Shown piece by piece: positions 23,466-34,362 of a stretch of DNA of 64,000 nt. Position 1 is the first letter of the stretch. The number at the start of each line of letters is the position of its first letter. The notes beneath the pieces were generated by a model, which did not search any database, was not told the origin of the DNA, and saw nothing but the letters and a program-made list of their open reading frames with translations. Position numbers and translations under genes: made by a program. Origin of the DNA: Leptodactylus fallax (taxonomy: Eukaryota > Chordata > Amphibia > Anura > Leptodactylidae); the NCBI GenBank assembly GCA_947044405.1, contig CAMRHE010000028.1, forward strand, positions 7,710,001 through 7,774,000. The letters run 5' to 3'.

Positions 23466-24951
23466 AGATTAAATGTGTTGTAGCTTTAGGGCCATGGGTT
23501 GGTTTTATATCCATGGAGTTGTACATTTGCTCTCTGTAGGTCTCCAAACATGTAAATTATGTCTAAGGACGCTTTGCTTGATGGCCAAACATATCACATT
23601 AATACTATGGTCATTTATAAGGTCCTTTTTTTGCTGTCTCAATCAAAAATGAATTGGCGCTCTCTTCCTCTTGACAAATGGGAGATGGGTAAGTGTAAGG
23701 ATGGGTTCTCACACAAAACATTGCAAGTCCCTGATGCTTCTCTATAACAGTGTGGTTTCTACATTGTAACAGCTTGTGGTTATTATTTCCTAATTTTTAA
23801 TTCTTTATGTCCTAAGAAATATATTAGACATATTTACTATTCTCACCATAGGCCACTGAGCCTTGAAAAGACATAAACTTCCTGTTCTGTAGAGATCAGT
23901 TCTCTGCAGCCATCTGAATATCATCACAGGCAGGATTACGATGACAGGTAACTCAGGATACAATCACAATAGGTTATGGTCACAGCTCACCCCTTCTTCC
24001 TCCTTGCACTACGACCTCTGCACAGGACTCAGAGCATGCCCACAACACTCTCCCATAAAAGTCAGTGAGCTATTTCCAGACAACACTTTCCTATGTACAT
24101 ATGACTGCCATAAAGCGTATCCTTGAACTGCTGTGAACAGAATGAGCATCTAGGCGATCCATAACCTTTATAGGACACAGGATGCTCCTTAAAGGTATAT
24201 ACAGTATGATGTACAGATAATATATAATAATGAACTAACCAGCAGACAATATCCTGCTCATAAAAAATCACAACATAACGTGTTAATGATCTGAGTGTTT
24301 TTCACTACAATTACACTAATCTTTAAAATGTTTCAGCTTTTCCAAGCGACGCCGAAGCTTAACATATTCTCTATTCTAGTACAGCTTAGATCATCTCGTC
24401 CTTGACACAACTATGTACTTTACTGCACTTCACAACATAAGATGCACTTACGCTTCACTACCAGGCTCAGGCTATTGATACTATTAGAATAGAAGGTATA
24501 AAAATATCTGTATATCATTTCTAAATCTAACATTAAAAAAGTCTGACCTTTTTCTCCCCCAGATCCTGCTGATCATGAGAACGCTGGAGCACAAAGGCTT
24601 GTCTGTAGCCCCCTTCATTCTGCGGACTGGGGGAGGATCCAGGGATAGAGGGCGTCAATGTTTTAGGAATCTGTCATGTACATCTGGGACAATAAATGAC
24701 CAACGGGCCAGTGGTTTAGTGTTCCAAATAGCCATATAGTTTGCCTGTCCCTGACTGGGATTAAAAAAAAGCCTTTATACTTACCTAGAGACGAGGCCGA
24801 TGACACATATCAGAAGTCCGGTGATGCTCTCCATGGTCGCACTATTGTTCACTGAAGACTGAGTAACATTCCTTCACATGGGGTCTGGCGCATGCGCAGT
24901 AAAGTTTCAGTAAAGAATTGCGTATACGCGAAGAGAGTATAGACTTTTTTC
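23466..24951. other. Intron without supported features
   Basis: Nothing beyond short fragments. The stretch TTTATACTTACCTAGAG (about 24772) is shared with 54156-54172, suggesting a dispersed repeat. Confidence 0.45.
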
Positions 24952-25406
24952 TTAAAGGGGTTGTCCAGGGAAAATTTTTTACATAGGCCAGGGGAGGTGG
25001 GGAAAAAAAAAATTTCATACTCACCTGTCCCTAGTGCCTCCCTGCATGGTCCGGTCCTACCGATCCGTTGTTGTCTTCTGGCGGAAGTCCTCGCCGTACG
25101 TGACCACTGAAGCCAAGTCCTCAGCGAAGAACACGAGACATCAGTACCTGTGACGTTCCGTGTCCCTTGCTGAGGCCACTGATTGGCCTCAGCGGTCACG
25201 TGACCACTGAGGCCAATCAGCAGCTTCAGCGGAAGGGACCCGGGACTTCACATCTGGTGAGGAATTCCACTGCAAGAAGACAGCTGAGCAGAAGGATGCA
25301 CTGGGAGGAACCTGGAGCACCAGGGACAGGTGAGTATGTTTTTTAAAAATATTCACCTCCCCGGCCTAATGAAAAAATAACATTTAAGCCTGGACAACCT
25401 CCTTAA
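24952..25406. mobile_element. TTAA-flanked palindromic element (GGGGTTGTCCAGG)
   Basis: It starts TTAAAGGGGTTGTCCAGG and ends CCTGGACAACCTCCTTAA. Subterminal arms (CCAGGGGAGGTGGGG and CACCTCCCCGGCCTA) and central arms (TGAGGCCACTGATTGGCCTC and its opposite) are inverted. The TTAA ends fit a piggyBac-type non-autonomous element (inference). A one-ended relative lies at about 26493. Confidence 0.7.
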
Positions 25407-26242
25407 ACCTGGGCACGACCAGCGCTAGTATTAAGGACCTGCTGGTGATTTAGTGCCCTTAAATAGCAGGTTTCCATTAATCCATTATACTGTATTTACT
25501 GGAAGCGCTCCCTGACATTTTTCAATAGAAGGGTTCCCTAATAACAGGGTGACCTGCTGTTGGTCCCTCCACTGATGAGCTATAATCTGTAGTAAAACCC
25601 TGCAGTAAGTGCTCGGTGTCCCTGTAGCGCCACCACAAGGTAAAAACATGTTCTGTAAAACCTTTCATTTCATTTCACGGGGCTTTTTTAACCATCTTGA
25701 ATTCATGGCTGGGTTTCTGACAAGTTCTAAACGATAGAAGGTTCATGGTCATATTGACAATAGACTGTCACCACTAAGATGGTTAGAGAAAATCTATAGA
25801 ACTCTGCAAAATTTTGAATTATTTATATTTGCAAAAATGTTTAACTTTTAATTATCATCAAACTTACAAATTTGTGTGATCTCTATATGTATATATTTGA
25901 ATATAATCCTCTGCTTGCCCATACCAGGTAGACTAGCATTGTATACAAACCCTCTAAGTACTATCATTAGTACCATATAACAAATACATCACAGCTACAG
26001 ATACAATTTTAATTCTGCTTTGTTTCTAATATATGAAGCAGGTTCAGAATGAAAGCAAATCTTGTTGTGCAACTTCCCAGTTTCACCTCATATAGAGAAC
26101 TTTGTTATAAGCCGAGCTATTGTATGTTTTTGTTCGCACAGAGGTGGGGCCACGTACACGCCCAGAGCACTTCCTCACATAGATGAATAAACAGCTTCCT
26201 AATTTCATCGCCATAATATGAAAGCCCGTCCCCCACAGATAT

Positions 26243-26413
26243 AGCCCTGATCTCAACATCATCCAGTCTGTCTGGGATGACATGAAGAGACAGAAGGATT
26301 GGAGCAAGCCTACATCCACAGAAGATCTGTGCTTAGTTCTCCAAGATGGCGGCGGGAACAACCTCCCTGCCCAGTTCTGCCAAAAACTGTCTGCAAGTAC
26401 CGAGAAGAACTGA
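26243..26413 (+). pseudogene. Tc1/mariner transposase, C-terminal fragment
   Basis: An in-frame 56-codon stretch reads SPDLNIIQSVWDDMKRQKDW, then SKPTSTEDLCLVLQDGGGNN, then LPAQFCQKLSASTEKN and a stop at 26411. It corresponds to the last part of a Tc1-type DDE transposase, starting at the segment that normally reads SPDLNPIE; the final catalytic Glu is replaced by Gln here. There is no start codon, and the DNA-binding half and first two catalytic Asp are absent. The same tail lies on the minus strand at 10338-10200. Confidence 0.8.
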
Positions 26414-26492
26414 TGGAAGGCAAAATCTGTCTAAAACTTTTGGGCTGGTTATTCGCAGATCATAATAGTTAACGTACCCATATATCTAGATT

Positions 26493-27183
26493 GGAGTTGT
26501 CCAGGATTGAAAAAAACATGGCTGCTTTCTTCTAAAAACACACCCAGCACCACAATGGTCTACAGGCTGTATGTGGCACTGCAGTTCAGTCCCATTCACT
26601 TCAATAGAGCTGAACTACAATTAGGGCTGGGCGATTAATTGAAAAATACTCAAACTGAACATCAACCAGATAGCCAACTTGATTTTATTCATGGCGGTTA
26701 TTTTGGTTTGGTTATTACAATATTTCCCAGGTTCCATCTGAAGCTTCGATTGGACCGAACCAAAACTGCTATTATACTGTGGGGTCTCTTCAGACCCCAC
26801 AACATACTTAGAGGCCCAGGGAAAGTGAGCAAACATAAAAAACAGTGTTACTCACCTCTTAATACATCAGACAGAAGACAGCAGGGAGTCACGCTGGAGC
26901 CCAGGAGAGGTGAGTAACACTGTTTCCTCATCTCCCCTGGGCCTCTACTTATTATACTCTGGAGACTGTATAATAACAGAAGTTTAGGTTCGCATGTTTG
27001 CAGGTCCAAACAAAACCAACACATAGTCATACTGTACAAAGGGTGTGACCTAAATAATCGCCATTAATCGTAATCAAGGTAAAATGCCCAATTAATAGCC
27101 CAGCCCTAGCTGCAATTATGGTGCTGTTTTTGGAAGAAAGCAACCATGTTGTTCTAATCCCGCCCCCTTTAACAACCCCTTTG
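26493..27183. mobile_element. Palindromic MITE split by a second element
   Basis: The left arm (CATGGCTGCTTTCTTCTAAAA at 26518) and the right arm (GGAAGAAAGCAACCATGTTG at 27132) are inverted repeats of one element. It is interrupted between about 26622 and 27109 by a different inverted-repeat element, so the insertion order is clear. Confidence 0.7.
26622..27109. mobile_element. Inserted hAT-like MITE (TAGGGCTGGGCGATTAAT ends)
   Basis: It begins TAGGGCTGGGCGATTAATTG and ends AATTAATAGCCCAGCCCTA. Flanks ACTACAAT and GCTGCAAT are likely a diverged 8-bp target duplication. The interior has inverted GTGAGTAACACTGTTTCCTC and GTGTTACTCACCTCTTAAT blocks. It is nested in the MITE at 26493-27183. Confidence 0.7.
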
Positions 27184-27707
27184 ATTCTAAAGTCTCCGAG
27201 AGGAAAAACATTGTTAGTATCTTAGAATATATAAGTGAGTTGCCTTGATGCAAAGAAATAGACTGAACATGAAACGCTGAGAGATTTTCCTACAGCAGCC
27301 AGACCCAGACAATGGAAATTACTCCTCGCTCCCTCCCTGGCATAATTTATTGACCTCCTCAATCAATTCATGTGCACGGTAGAGCTGATCGTCCATTAAC
27401 ATAACAAAAACTGACCCATTTCTCGCTACCTGCTGTACTTCGAAGTCCTTCAAAGAAGATCCATAGTGGATTTACTTCATATCTCCTGTAGTTTTCATAG
27501 CTTTACTACTCTTTTCTGTCATATTGTTTGCTCTTGCTCATGTTCCGATAGGGTTTTCCTGTCCTTTTTTTGTGCAGTACGGTCATGTTATACTGTAATG
27601 TTTCTTACGTTTATGGGGTCATCCCAAACTGTAGTAATGCCGGCTCACATTATATCCTATAACGTTATGTAACGCAGTGCAGGTAACTTTCACCTATTGT
27701 GCTGAGT

Positions 27708-27901
27708 TTAAAGAGGACCTTTCACCACCTCCAGTTCTTAGCATCTGTTAATAGTCGCCAGTCCCACAGTTGGAATTTTTTCTCTAGCTCCCACCAGTCC
27801 CGAGCAATCAGTGCTGTTAGTTTTGGTGTCTGATATACTATTTAGGCTCTCTACTATCAGGAGGGTAGTGTCAGGCAGGAGGTGGTGAAGGTCCTCTTTA
27901 A
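27708..27901. mobile_element. TTAA-flanked palindromic MITE (AGAGGACCTTTCACCACC)
   Basis: TTAAAGAGGACCTTTCACCACC at the left is mirrored by GGTGGTGAAGGTCCTCTTTAA at the right. At 194 bp with near-perfect 22-bp termini, it is probably young among the MITEs here. Confidence 0.8.
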
Positions 27902-28334
27902 GATAAGAGCACCCAACACATTGGAACTGACTAGTATTAGTGTTGTTACTTTGGAGGCATTCACAGATGTTTAGAGGGCTTTTTGGGATGTTCCATCATC
28001 GCTGAGATGGAAATAGCCTCATCTCTGGCTCTTTGAGGCAGACGGGAAAGATGGAAAACTGCCAAACACGAATGTTCTACATAGTTTCTGTAACTCCTGA
28101 AGTTATGAAAACAGCGTTGGGCTAGGTTCACATTATCTTTACTGAAGTTTGTTGCTCTCACCCGTCATAGGATCAGAGCAACGGACTTAAATGGCAACAG
28201 AATGACTGATGAGGATGGACCACTGTCTATCTAATGTAAAAAATATGACGGATGCTTTCTTTCATCTTGTTTGTTTACTTTTCTAGTGGAAGAGAAAGTT
28301 GCACCTCCAAGAGTTTTACTTCCTTCTCAAAAGT

Positions 28335-28737
28335 AAACAAACAAAATGGAAGAAAGAAGACAGAAGACACATGAGAGAAGACACATGAGAAGATAGAGGA
28401 GAGAAGACAGAAGAGAGAAGATAGAAGAGATAAGACAGAAGGGAGAAGACAGAAGAGAAGACAGAAGAGAGAAGACACATGAGACGATAGAGGAGAGAAG
28501 ACAGAAGAGAGAAGATAGAAGAGATAAGACAGAAGAAAAAAGACAGAAGACACAAGAGAGAAGACAGAAGACAGAAGGTATAAAACAGGAAAGAAGAGAG
28601 AAGACATATGAGAAGATAGAGAAGAGAAGACAGAAGAGAGAAGATAGAAGAGAAGACAGAAGGTACAAAACAGGAAAGAAGAGAGAAGACAGAAGACAAA
28701 AGAGAGAAGACAGTAGAAAGATAGAAGAAAACTAGAG
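28335..28737. repeat. GA-rich degenerate minisatellite
   Basis: Imperfect repeats of AGAAGACAGAAGAGAG and AAGACACATGAGA over about 400 bp, one strand purine-only. It gives long FCLLSSVFSLLS-type minus-strand frames that are not genes. It directly precedes the Penelope-like fragment. Confidence 0.85.
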
Positions 28738-28752
28738 TGACATTGGTTCTCC

Positions 28753-29076
28753 TGCAGGTCTTCCAATGTGGTGTATCTCATAATGTGTGTGCAATGTCCC
28801 ACCACAGGCCTCTATGTGGGGGAAACAGGGCAGAGACTTAGTCAGCGAACGAACTCACACAAATTCACCATTAATAACAGCAGAACCGATCTCCCAGTGG
28901 CCGCACATTTCTCCGGAGAAAACCACTCTATTGAAGATTTGCGGGTTGTGGTTTTAATGGGACAGTTTAAGACGCAGGAGAAAAGGAAAGAATGGGAGTA
29001 CAAATTTATGCAAAAATTTAAAACTCTGCAATTTGGACTTAATATTCATGCCAGCTTCATGTCACACTATGTATGA
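28753..29076 (+). pseudogene. Penelope-like retroelement, GIY-YIG endonuclease domain fragment
   Basis: The frame reads CRSSNVVYLIMCVQCPTTGL, YVGETGQRLSQRTNSHKFTI, then FSGENHSIEDLRVVVL and a stop at 29076. The pattern VYLI-(about 8)-GLYVGETGQ-(5)-R-(3)-H is that of the GIY-YIG nuclease at the C-terminus of Penelope-like reverse transcriptases, with the Cys pair (C-V-Q-C) often seen in them. The reverse transcriptase part is missing: upstream is only GA-rich repeat, so the copy is truncated at its 5' end. The frame itself is intact. The 3' part of the element continues to about 29372. Confidence 0.85.
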
Positions 29077-29372
29077 CCTGTGAGGGTCACAAATCACCTC
29101 CTGATAGCAAACAGATAACAGATCCCTCTGTCACGCACCACAACTTTCCAGATTGTTTTTTGACCGGTTGTAAATAACTTCTCTACTTAGATTGCATTTT
29201 GTTTTGGGTTTTTTTAAGGACTCTAAAATCCTTTGAAGACCATGTGTATAAAAATCTGTGAATTTTCAGTTCTTGTACCACACCATGTCTGATGAAGGAA
29301 GCTTGCACTTCTGAAAGCTTACTTATAAATATACTCAGTTAGCCTCTAAAAGGTATCGCCTGATTTCTTCAC
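29077..29372 (+). mobile_element. Penelope-like element 3' region with hammerhead-like core
   Basis: This non-coding tail follows the endonuclease stop. It includes GTCTGATGAAGGAAGC (29287 on) and CTGAAAGCTT (29311), then ATACTCAGTTAGCCTC and AAAAGGTATCGCCTGATTTC. The last block is shared with the inverted element at 62534-62690, which marks it as the element terminus. Confidence 0.75.
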
Positions 29373-29658
29373 TCTTCCATTGGTTCTTCTACATTAGCCA
29401 TTCTATTGGTGTTTAAGTTTGTTGCTCTGATCCTATCATGGATGAAAGCAACAGACTTTGATTACGGTATTGTGAATCTACACTGGCTCATTCTTCTATC
29501 TGCTATTTTGCTTCTGTAACTTCTATTTACCTCTATGTGAGCTGCCGTGTTCAACTGTTTTTTTTTTTTTGTTTGTTTATTTTATAACTCCCGACCTAGT
29601 GGAATGAATGATCCCGTATTTCCATCTTGGCATGTTTGGTTGAGATGGGAATACTCCT

Positions 29659-30150
29659 TTAAAGGCAATGTGTCTCCGTAAAATGACCTATTTTGTTAAA
29701 TCAAGATTTATGTTAAGCATATTTTTTCAAAAATGTTGGTGTGGTTTAAAATTTTTTTCCATGTTATTATCATTATTTTTAAAAATTCTTAAAAATCATG
29801 CAGTTCTGGCCACTAAGCCAAATAATATGCTGAGACTTCCTGTTTTCTGTAGGAGGCTTCTTTGCAGCAGTCATCTCACTTACAGCACACTGATGGTCAC
29901 CGCAATCATGTATATGTAAATAAAACACAGAATCCCCTAGTCACAATAGGTGATGTCACATCTTATCTACTCCCCTCTCTCTAGGCTTAGTGGTAAGAGT
30001 TGGAAATGCAAGATTTTTAGGATTTTTTTTTTAATACGGATAATAACATGGAAAATTAAAAACACCACCAAAAAAATCTTATAAAATATGTTTAACATAA
30101 AAAACATGAATTAAACAATAGGTAATTTCCTGGCAAACTTTCCCTCTAAA
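29659..30150. mobile_element. Inverted-repeat MITE, AT-rich
   Basis: The left part (ATGACCTATTTTGTTAAATC and GTTTAAAATTTTTTTCCATG) is mirrored on the right (CATGGAAAATTAAAAACACC). TTAAAGG at the left and CTTTCCCTCTAA at the right are probable ends. Diverged. Confidence 0.55.
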
Positions 30151-30194
30151 TGCTAGTAAGTAGCCCAGCATGTCCGAGCATTATGTGAACTATC

Positions 30195-30280
30195 TATGAT
30201 ACAATTTGTAAAGTGCTGCGGCATATGTTGGCGCTACATAAATAAACTATATTATTATTATTATTATTATTATTATTATG
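30195..30280 (+). repeat. CR1/L2-type LINE 3' tail
   Basis: TTTGTAAAGTGCTGCGGCAT, then GTTGGCGCTACATAAATAAA, then (ATT)n at 30252-30278: the usual 3' end of vertebrate L2/CR1-like LINEs with a tandem ATT tail. Confidence 0.75.
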
Positions 30281-31135
30281 ATTTCCGTGTAAGGTCATGT
30301 AATGTCATGCAATGCTTTATCTCTCCTGCAGTGGCGCTCTGTCAGTAAATCAGATGCCTCCATTACACATATATACTGTATAATACAGGCCTGTACTCAC
30401 TCGGGTTCATCTCTCAGCCAGATATCATCTAGATCCAATTCCTTAAAATGAATGAATTTACAGATTGTGCCGTATTTTACAACATCTCCCCCGCTGTATC
30501 ACAATTTGTCACAAATAAGTTGCCGCTTTGCTTTGATCTTTATGTGTATAGAATGTAAATGGCGTCATTAGTCATAGCGGATTCTTAATTAGCCGATCTG
30601 CAGTCACTTGAAGGAGCGAAAGGACAGGAAAACATCAATTCTTGCAGAGCACAGAAATATTGGGTTACTATAAAGGTGGCTGCATCTGCTGAAAACCCGG
30701 CTACATGGAACAGGCGGGACCATTAAATGGTGCACAGGAATAGAATTCGAGGTCACTTTGGCTGCATTGCATGAAAGAATCTCTTCTTTGTAAACTCATA
30801 AATTATTTGTTGGTGTAAAGATGAATACGCTACAGTGAGCCAAGACGTGCACAAGAAAAGACAGATCAGGTTTATCTCGGAATCCAACAAGGGAAATTGG
30901 CTCCAGATCACAAAGCAATCGCTCATTAATAGTCCAAAATGTCCATGTCTGACACAAGGCAGGACGTTCTGCATAATGACTTCCATAATAAACTGATAAT
31001 GTGCCCAGTGCAGGGCAAACCAGTCTCAGTTATCTCTACTGGGGGTGGTCACTATGGGAAGAGAACTGTGTGCACAAAAGCAATGGAACATAGAAAAACA
31101 CCCGGAAATGCTCCTAATACAAATGAAAGACACTT

Positions 31136-31565
31136 AAAGGGAAAAGGTCACTGGATAATGATATATTTTTTGATAATTTTTCATGTCATTATCTAAAAAA
31201 AAAAAAAAAAAAGTAAATCCTGCAATTTTCACTCTGACCACTAAGTCTCAGAACAGACTGACACTTTGCCTATTCTAGATAATGACCTATTTTTTGTAAA
31301 TAAAATTTTAGTGATGTGTTTTTCAAATTTTCTATATCATTATCTATATTTTAAAATGTACTATATCCTGCAATTTTTACTCTGGCCACTAAGCTTATAG
31401 TGTGAATATACACTATACAGTTGCCAGTTTTGCTGTCTTTGCAACAGTCAACTCATTTACAACACAGACAGGATTACATCAGATGATGACACCTCTATAG
31501 ATAACACAACTGACCCATCATTACATCTGTAATCTAGTCCGCCTGCCTGCACAGAGCATGTCTAG
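31136..31565. repeat. Dispersed repeat fragments including reversed 2870-family copy
   Basis: About 31430-31565 carries ACACCTCTATAGATAACAC, TGACCCATCATTACATC and GCACAGAGCATGTCTAGAAAA in reverse orientation to 2870-3265. About 31136-31420 has two tandem-like blocks with TCATTATCT and CCTGCAATTTTCACTCTG/CCTGCAATTTTTACTCTG. Confidence 0.55.
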
Positions 31566-33474
31566 AAAACTATATATAGTCTATATAAATACAATCACAA
31601 TAATCATGTCATATTCCATCAGATCACAATTTGGAAGTATTCTCTCCAAAAAACATCATCTGTATGGAGAAATACCACAATAATATTGCCAAAATACAGG
31701 CCATACTGAGCCAATATGGAGAGCCTACAGTCCAAGGAAGCCAGGATCACTAGAGGCTAGCTTTATTTCGGAGATACAAGCCATGTCATGGGCACAGTCT
31801 TTACTTGAGTCATGTACTGGCCTTGAGCCCTGTATATAGCACATACTTACCATCTCTCCTGGAATGTCCAGGAGGTTCCCAAAAATGGGGTGACCTCATG
31901 GACTCACAAAAGAGCTTTTCTGGGCCTGGTGGAATACTCCTCCCGCATCCATCGGGCTAGCAGTCTCTTTATATGTCATTCGTGTCTGAAAAGGAGGAAT
32001 GATCAGAATATTTCATGCCCACGTTACCAAAAAGGGGTGTTACCCTTAGGGGTGTGACATTGGTAAAAAAATTTGCACAGAGGATTTCACGCGCCGTTCT
32101 TCCTGACATGCCGTGCCAAATGTTGACAAGTATGATATAGTATGGCCTGTAGGGGGCGGCTAGTCACAAACATTATTATTTTAGAATTGTCCTGGGTTAA
32201 GGTGTAGTTAAATGGGGGGTGCAGTCACACCCAGGCCCTGTGTCTAAAGGGGCCAAAGGCTACTCTGCCACATCCAAAGATACCAGTATTACAAAAGGCA
32301 CCTGTGACGAGAGGGCTGTATCGAAATATTCCTAGAGGACCCCTTTAAGGCACAATTCACACTTCAGCTATAATCTCTAAATAACTTCACAGAACTACTG
32401 TATATTATTAAAAAGGCATCCGGCGGTCACCAGGCATGCCTTCATACTTCTCATTTTGTTTAGTACAAATACTTTCATGACTAAATGAGGTCTTAAATTT
32501 TTCATTGTCCTGAAGGACCCTCGATAGTGTCTGCCTGCGCGTGATCTCCCATAGTGGTCATGTACCTGCAGACAGCATTCCTTTCAGACAAGTACATAGA
32601 CGGCCACAAAGTCAGCCTCAATCCTTCATTTTCTATTGAATTCTGAATAATAGTAAAGGGTTAAAAAAAATGTATTTACCCTATCTGGAAATTTTTTGTT
32701 CAAGGAGGGGAAGAATCCAAAGTGAAGAGCAGATACAAAGAGCGTCCCTGACTGCGGAGGACTTATCCTAACATAGTAAGGGTCTACTGACATCACGTTT
32801 TTTACATCAGTTTTTTGCATGTGCTCAATGAATGCAAAAAACTTATGCAAACAGATGGCCATCCATTACATAGTGATCAGTGAATATCACGTCTTTGTGT
32901 CCTTGTGTTTGTGTTCCTGTTTTTTTTCATCCGCTAAATGGATGTAAAAATGGATGTAAAAAACGAGATGTGAATGGAGCCTTACATAGTAGATAAGTTT
33001 GGATAAACACACAGGTACATCAAGTGAAACCTATAAACCCACCATGTTGATCCAGAAGAAGGCAGAAAGCCCCATGAGGCAGACGCCATTCCCCAGAAAT
33101 TTCCCACAGGAAAAAAATTCCTTCCCAACTCAAAACATGGCAACAGGACTAAGTTCCTGGATCAACATCCCAAAAATTTCTAGCTCCCATAACTGCATTA
33201 CATAGATAGCATAGTGATTTCAGCAAACACTGTGTAATGCTTAATGTCTCCTGTGGGGGTGCTGCAGGGAAACTCAGCACTTACTGCCAGGTTTCTCCAC
33301 AGATAACTAGTGACTACTGGAGTCCCAGCAGGAGGACACTCTTTGATCTGCTTGTCAAGGGACCCTTTAAACAAGGACGGATTGTGCAAAGCAAAAATCC
33401 CCCTTAAGAGGGACATTAAAATAATAAAAAAAACACCAAACTAGCAACACTTAAGATGATATCCTCCTCATCTT
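31566..33474. other. Intron, few recognisable elements
   Basis: No exon supported. A CACCCAGGCCCTG/GGGGCC fragment (about 32215-32340) resembles the hAT-like family at 5468. A TTTTTTACATC repeat near 32795-32965 is probably another MITE piece. Confidence 0.45.
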
Positions 33475-33846
33475 TTAAAGGGGGTTTTCAGGACTAAGAT
33501 ATTGATGACCTATCCAGAGATCATTAATATCAGATTGTGTGGTCTGACACTCAGCACCCCCCGCAGCATTCGGAGGACCACTGCAGCCTCTTCACTGCTT
33601 ACCAAGCACAGCACCATAGATATACAGCAGCTGTGATTGATATTGTGGCTCAGCCCTATTCACTAGAATGGGACTAAGCTGAAAGCAGGCCATGAGACCA
33701 ATTAATCTGATGTCACATGACTTGTAAAGAAAGCAGAAGCAGTGTCCACAAAAGTGCTGCCGCCTCCATCAGCTGATCCTTGGAGGTCCCAGATGCCAGA
33801 CCCCACCAATGAGATATCGATGGCCTATCCCAAGAACAGCTCTAAA
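33475..33846. mobile_element. Inverted-repeat MITE (ATTGATGACCTATCC)
   Basis: Starts TTTAAAGGGGGTTTTCAGG with GATATTGATGACCTATCC; the right end has GATATCGATGGCCTATCCCA. A related single end is at about 53569 (AATGACCTATCCTTAAGATC). Confidence 0.6.
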
Positions 33847-34089
33847 ATAAATTACTCTCAGAAAAACCTTTAATCCTTTTCTGTCCTACTTAGCAATTGA
33901 GCTGTAAAAATTCCTCTAGTTTTGCCTCAAGTCCATTGTTGGTACAAGTCAAACAGGGATGAACTTAGATATCTTTAGGTATTGCTGGAGGCAGCTTGCT
34001 GCGGCAGAAACCTCTCCCCAGTGCCGTACCTACAAAATAGTTGAAACAAGCAAACCCCTGCCCCCTTTTAGATAACCCCACCCTTCAAC

Positions 34090-34362
34090 CAGCTAATCCC
34101 ATCCACACATTGCAGAAAAAATTCCGTAGCGGAAATGCTGCAATTTCAAAAACAGTTTTTTGTAAATAGGAGCATGTCAATTATACCTTTGGAAACGCTG
34201 ACGGTTTCCGTATAGATATAATAGGGACAGAAAGTCCATAGGGAAAAACTCTGCAGACTTTCTGTGAAAATCGCTATGGAAAAAAACACAACGCGTTTCC
34301 ACCGCAGTCTTTTCTGTACCGCGTTTTGGCTGCGGCTCACTACATGGGGCCTTAGCCTTAAG
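34090..34362. mobile_element. GGCTAAGGCCCCACGTAGCG-family MITE
   Basis: The right end reads CACTACATGGGGCCTTAGCC, and the left part ATCCACACATTGCAGAAAAA matches the far end of the copy at 52288-52640. Bases GAAACGCTGACGG and CTCTGCAGACTTTCTGTGAA are also shared with other copies. Confidence 0.6.

Noticed and set aside
24542..24840. Possible exon (ATG-GAG-AGC-ATC-ACC-GG on the minus strand near 24834, ending at a GTAAGT-like donor)
   Set aside because: The end (TTTATACTTACCTAGAG) recurs at 54156 in a MITE, so it is repeat sequence; no homology recognised.
28275..28805. Minus-strand Leu/Ser/Phe-rich frames looking like a membrane protein
   Set aside because: They arise from the GA-rich minisatellite (CTTCT on the other strand); three overlapping frames give the same composition.
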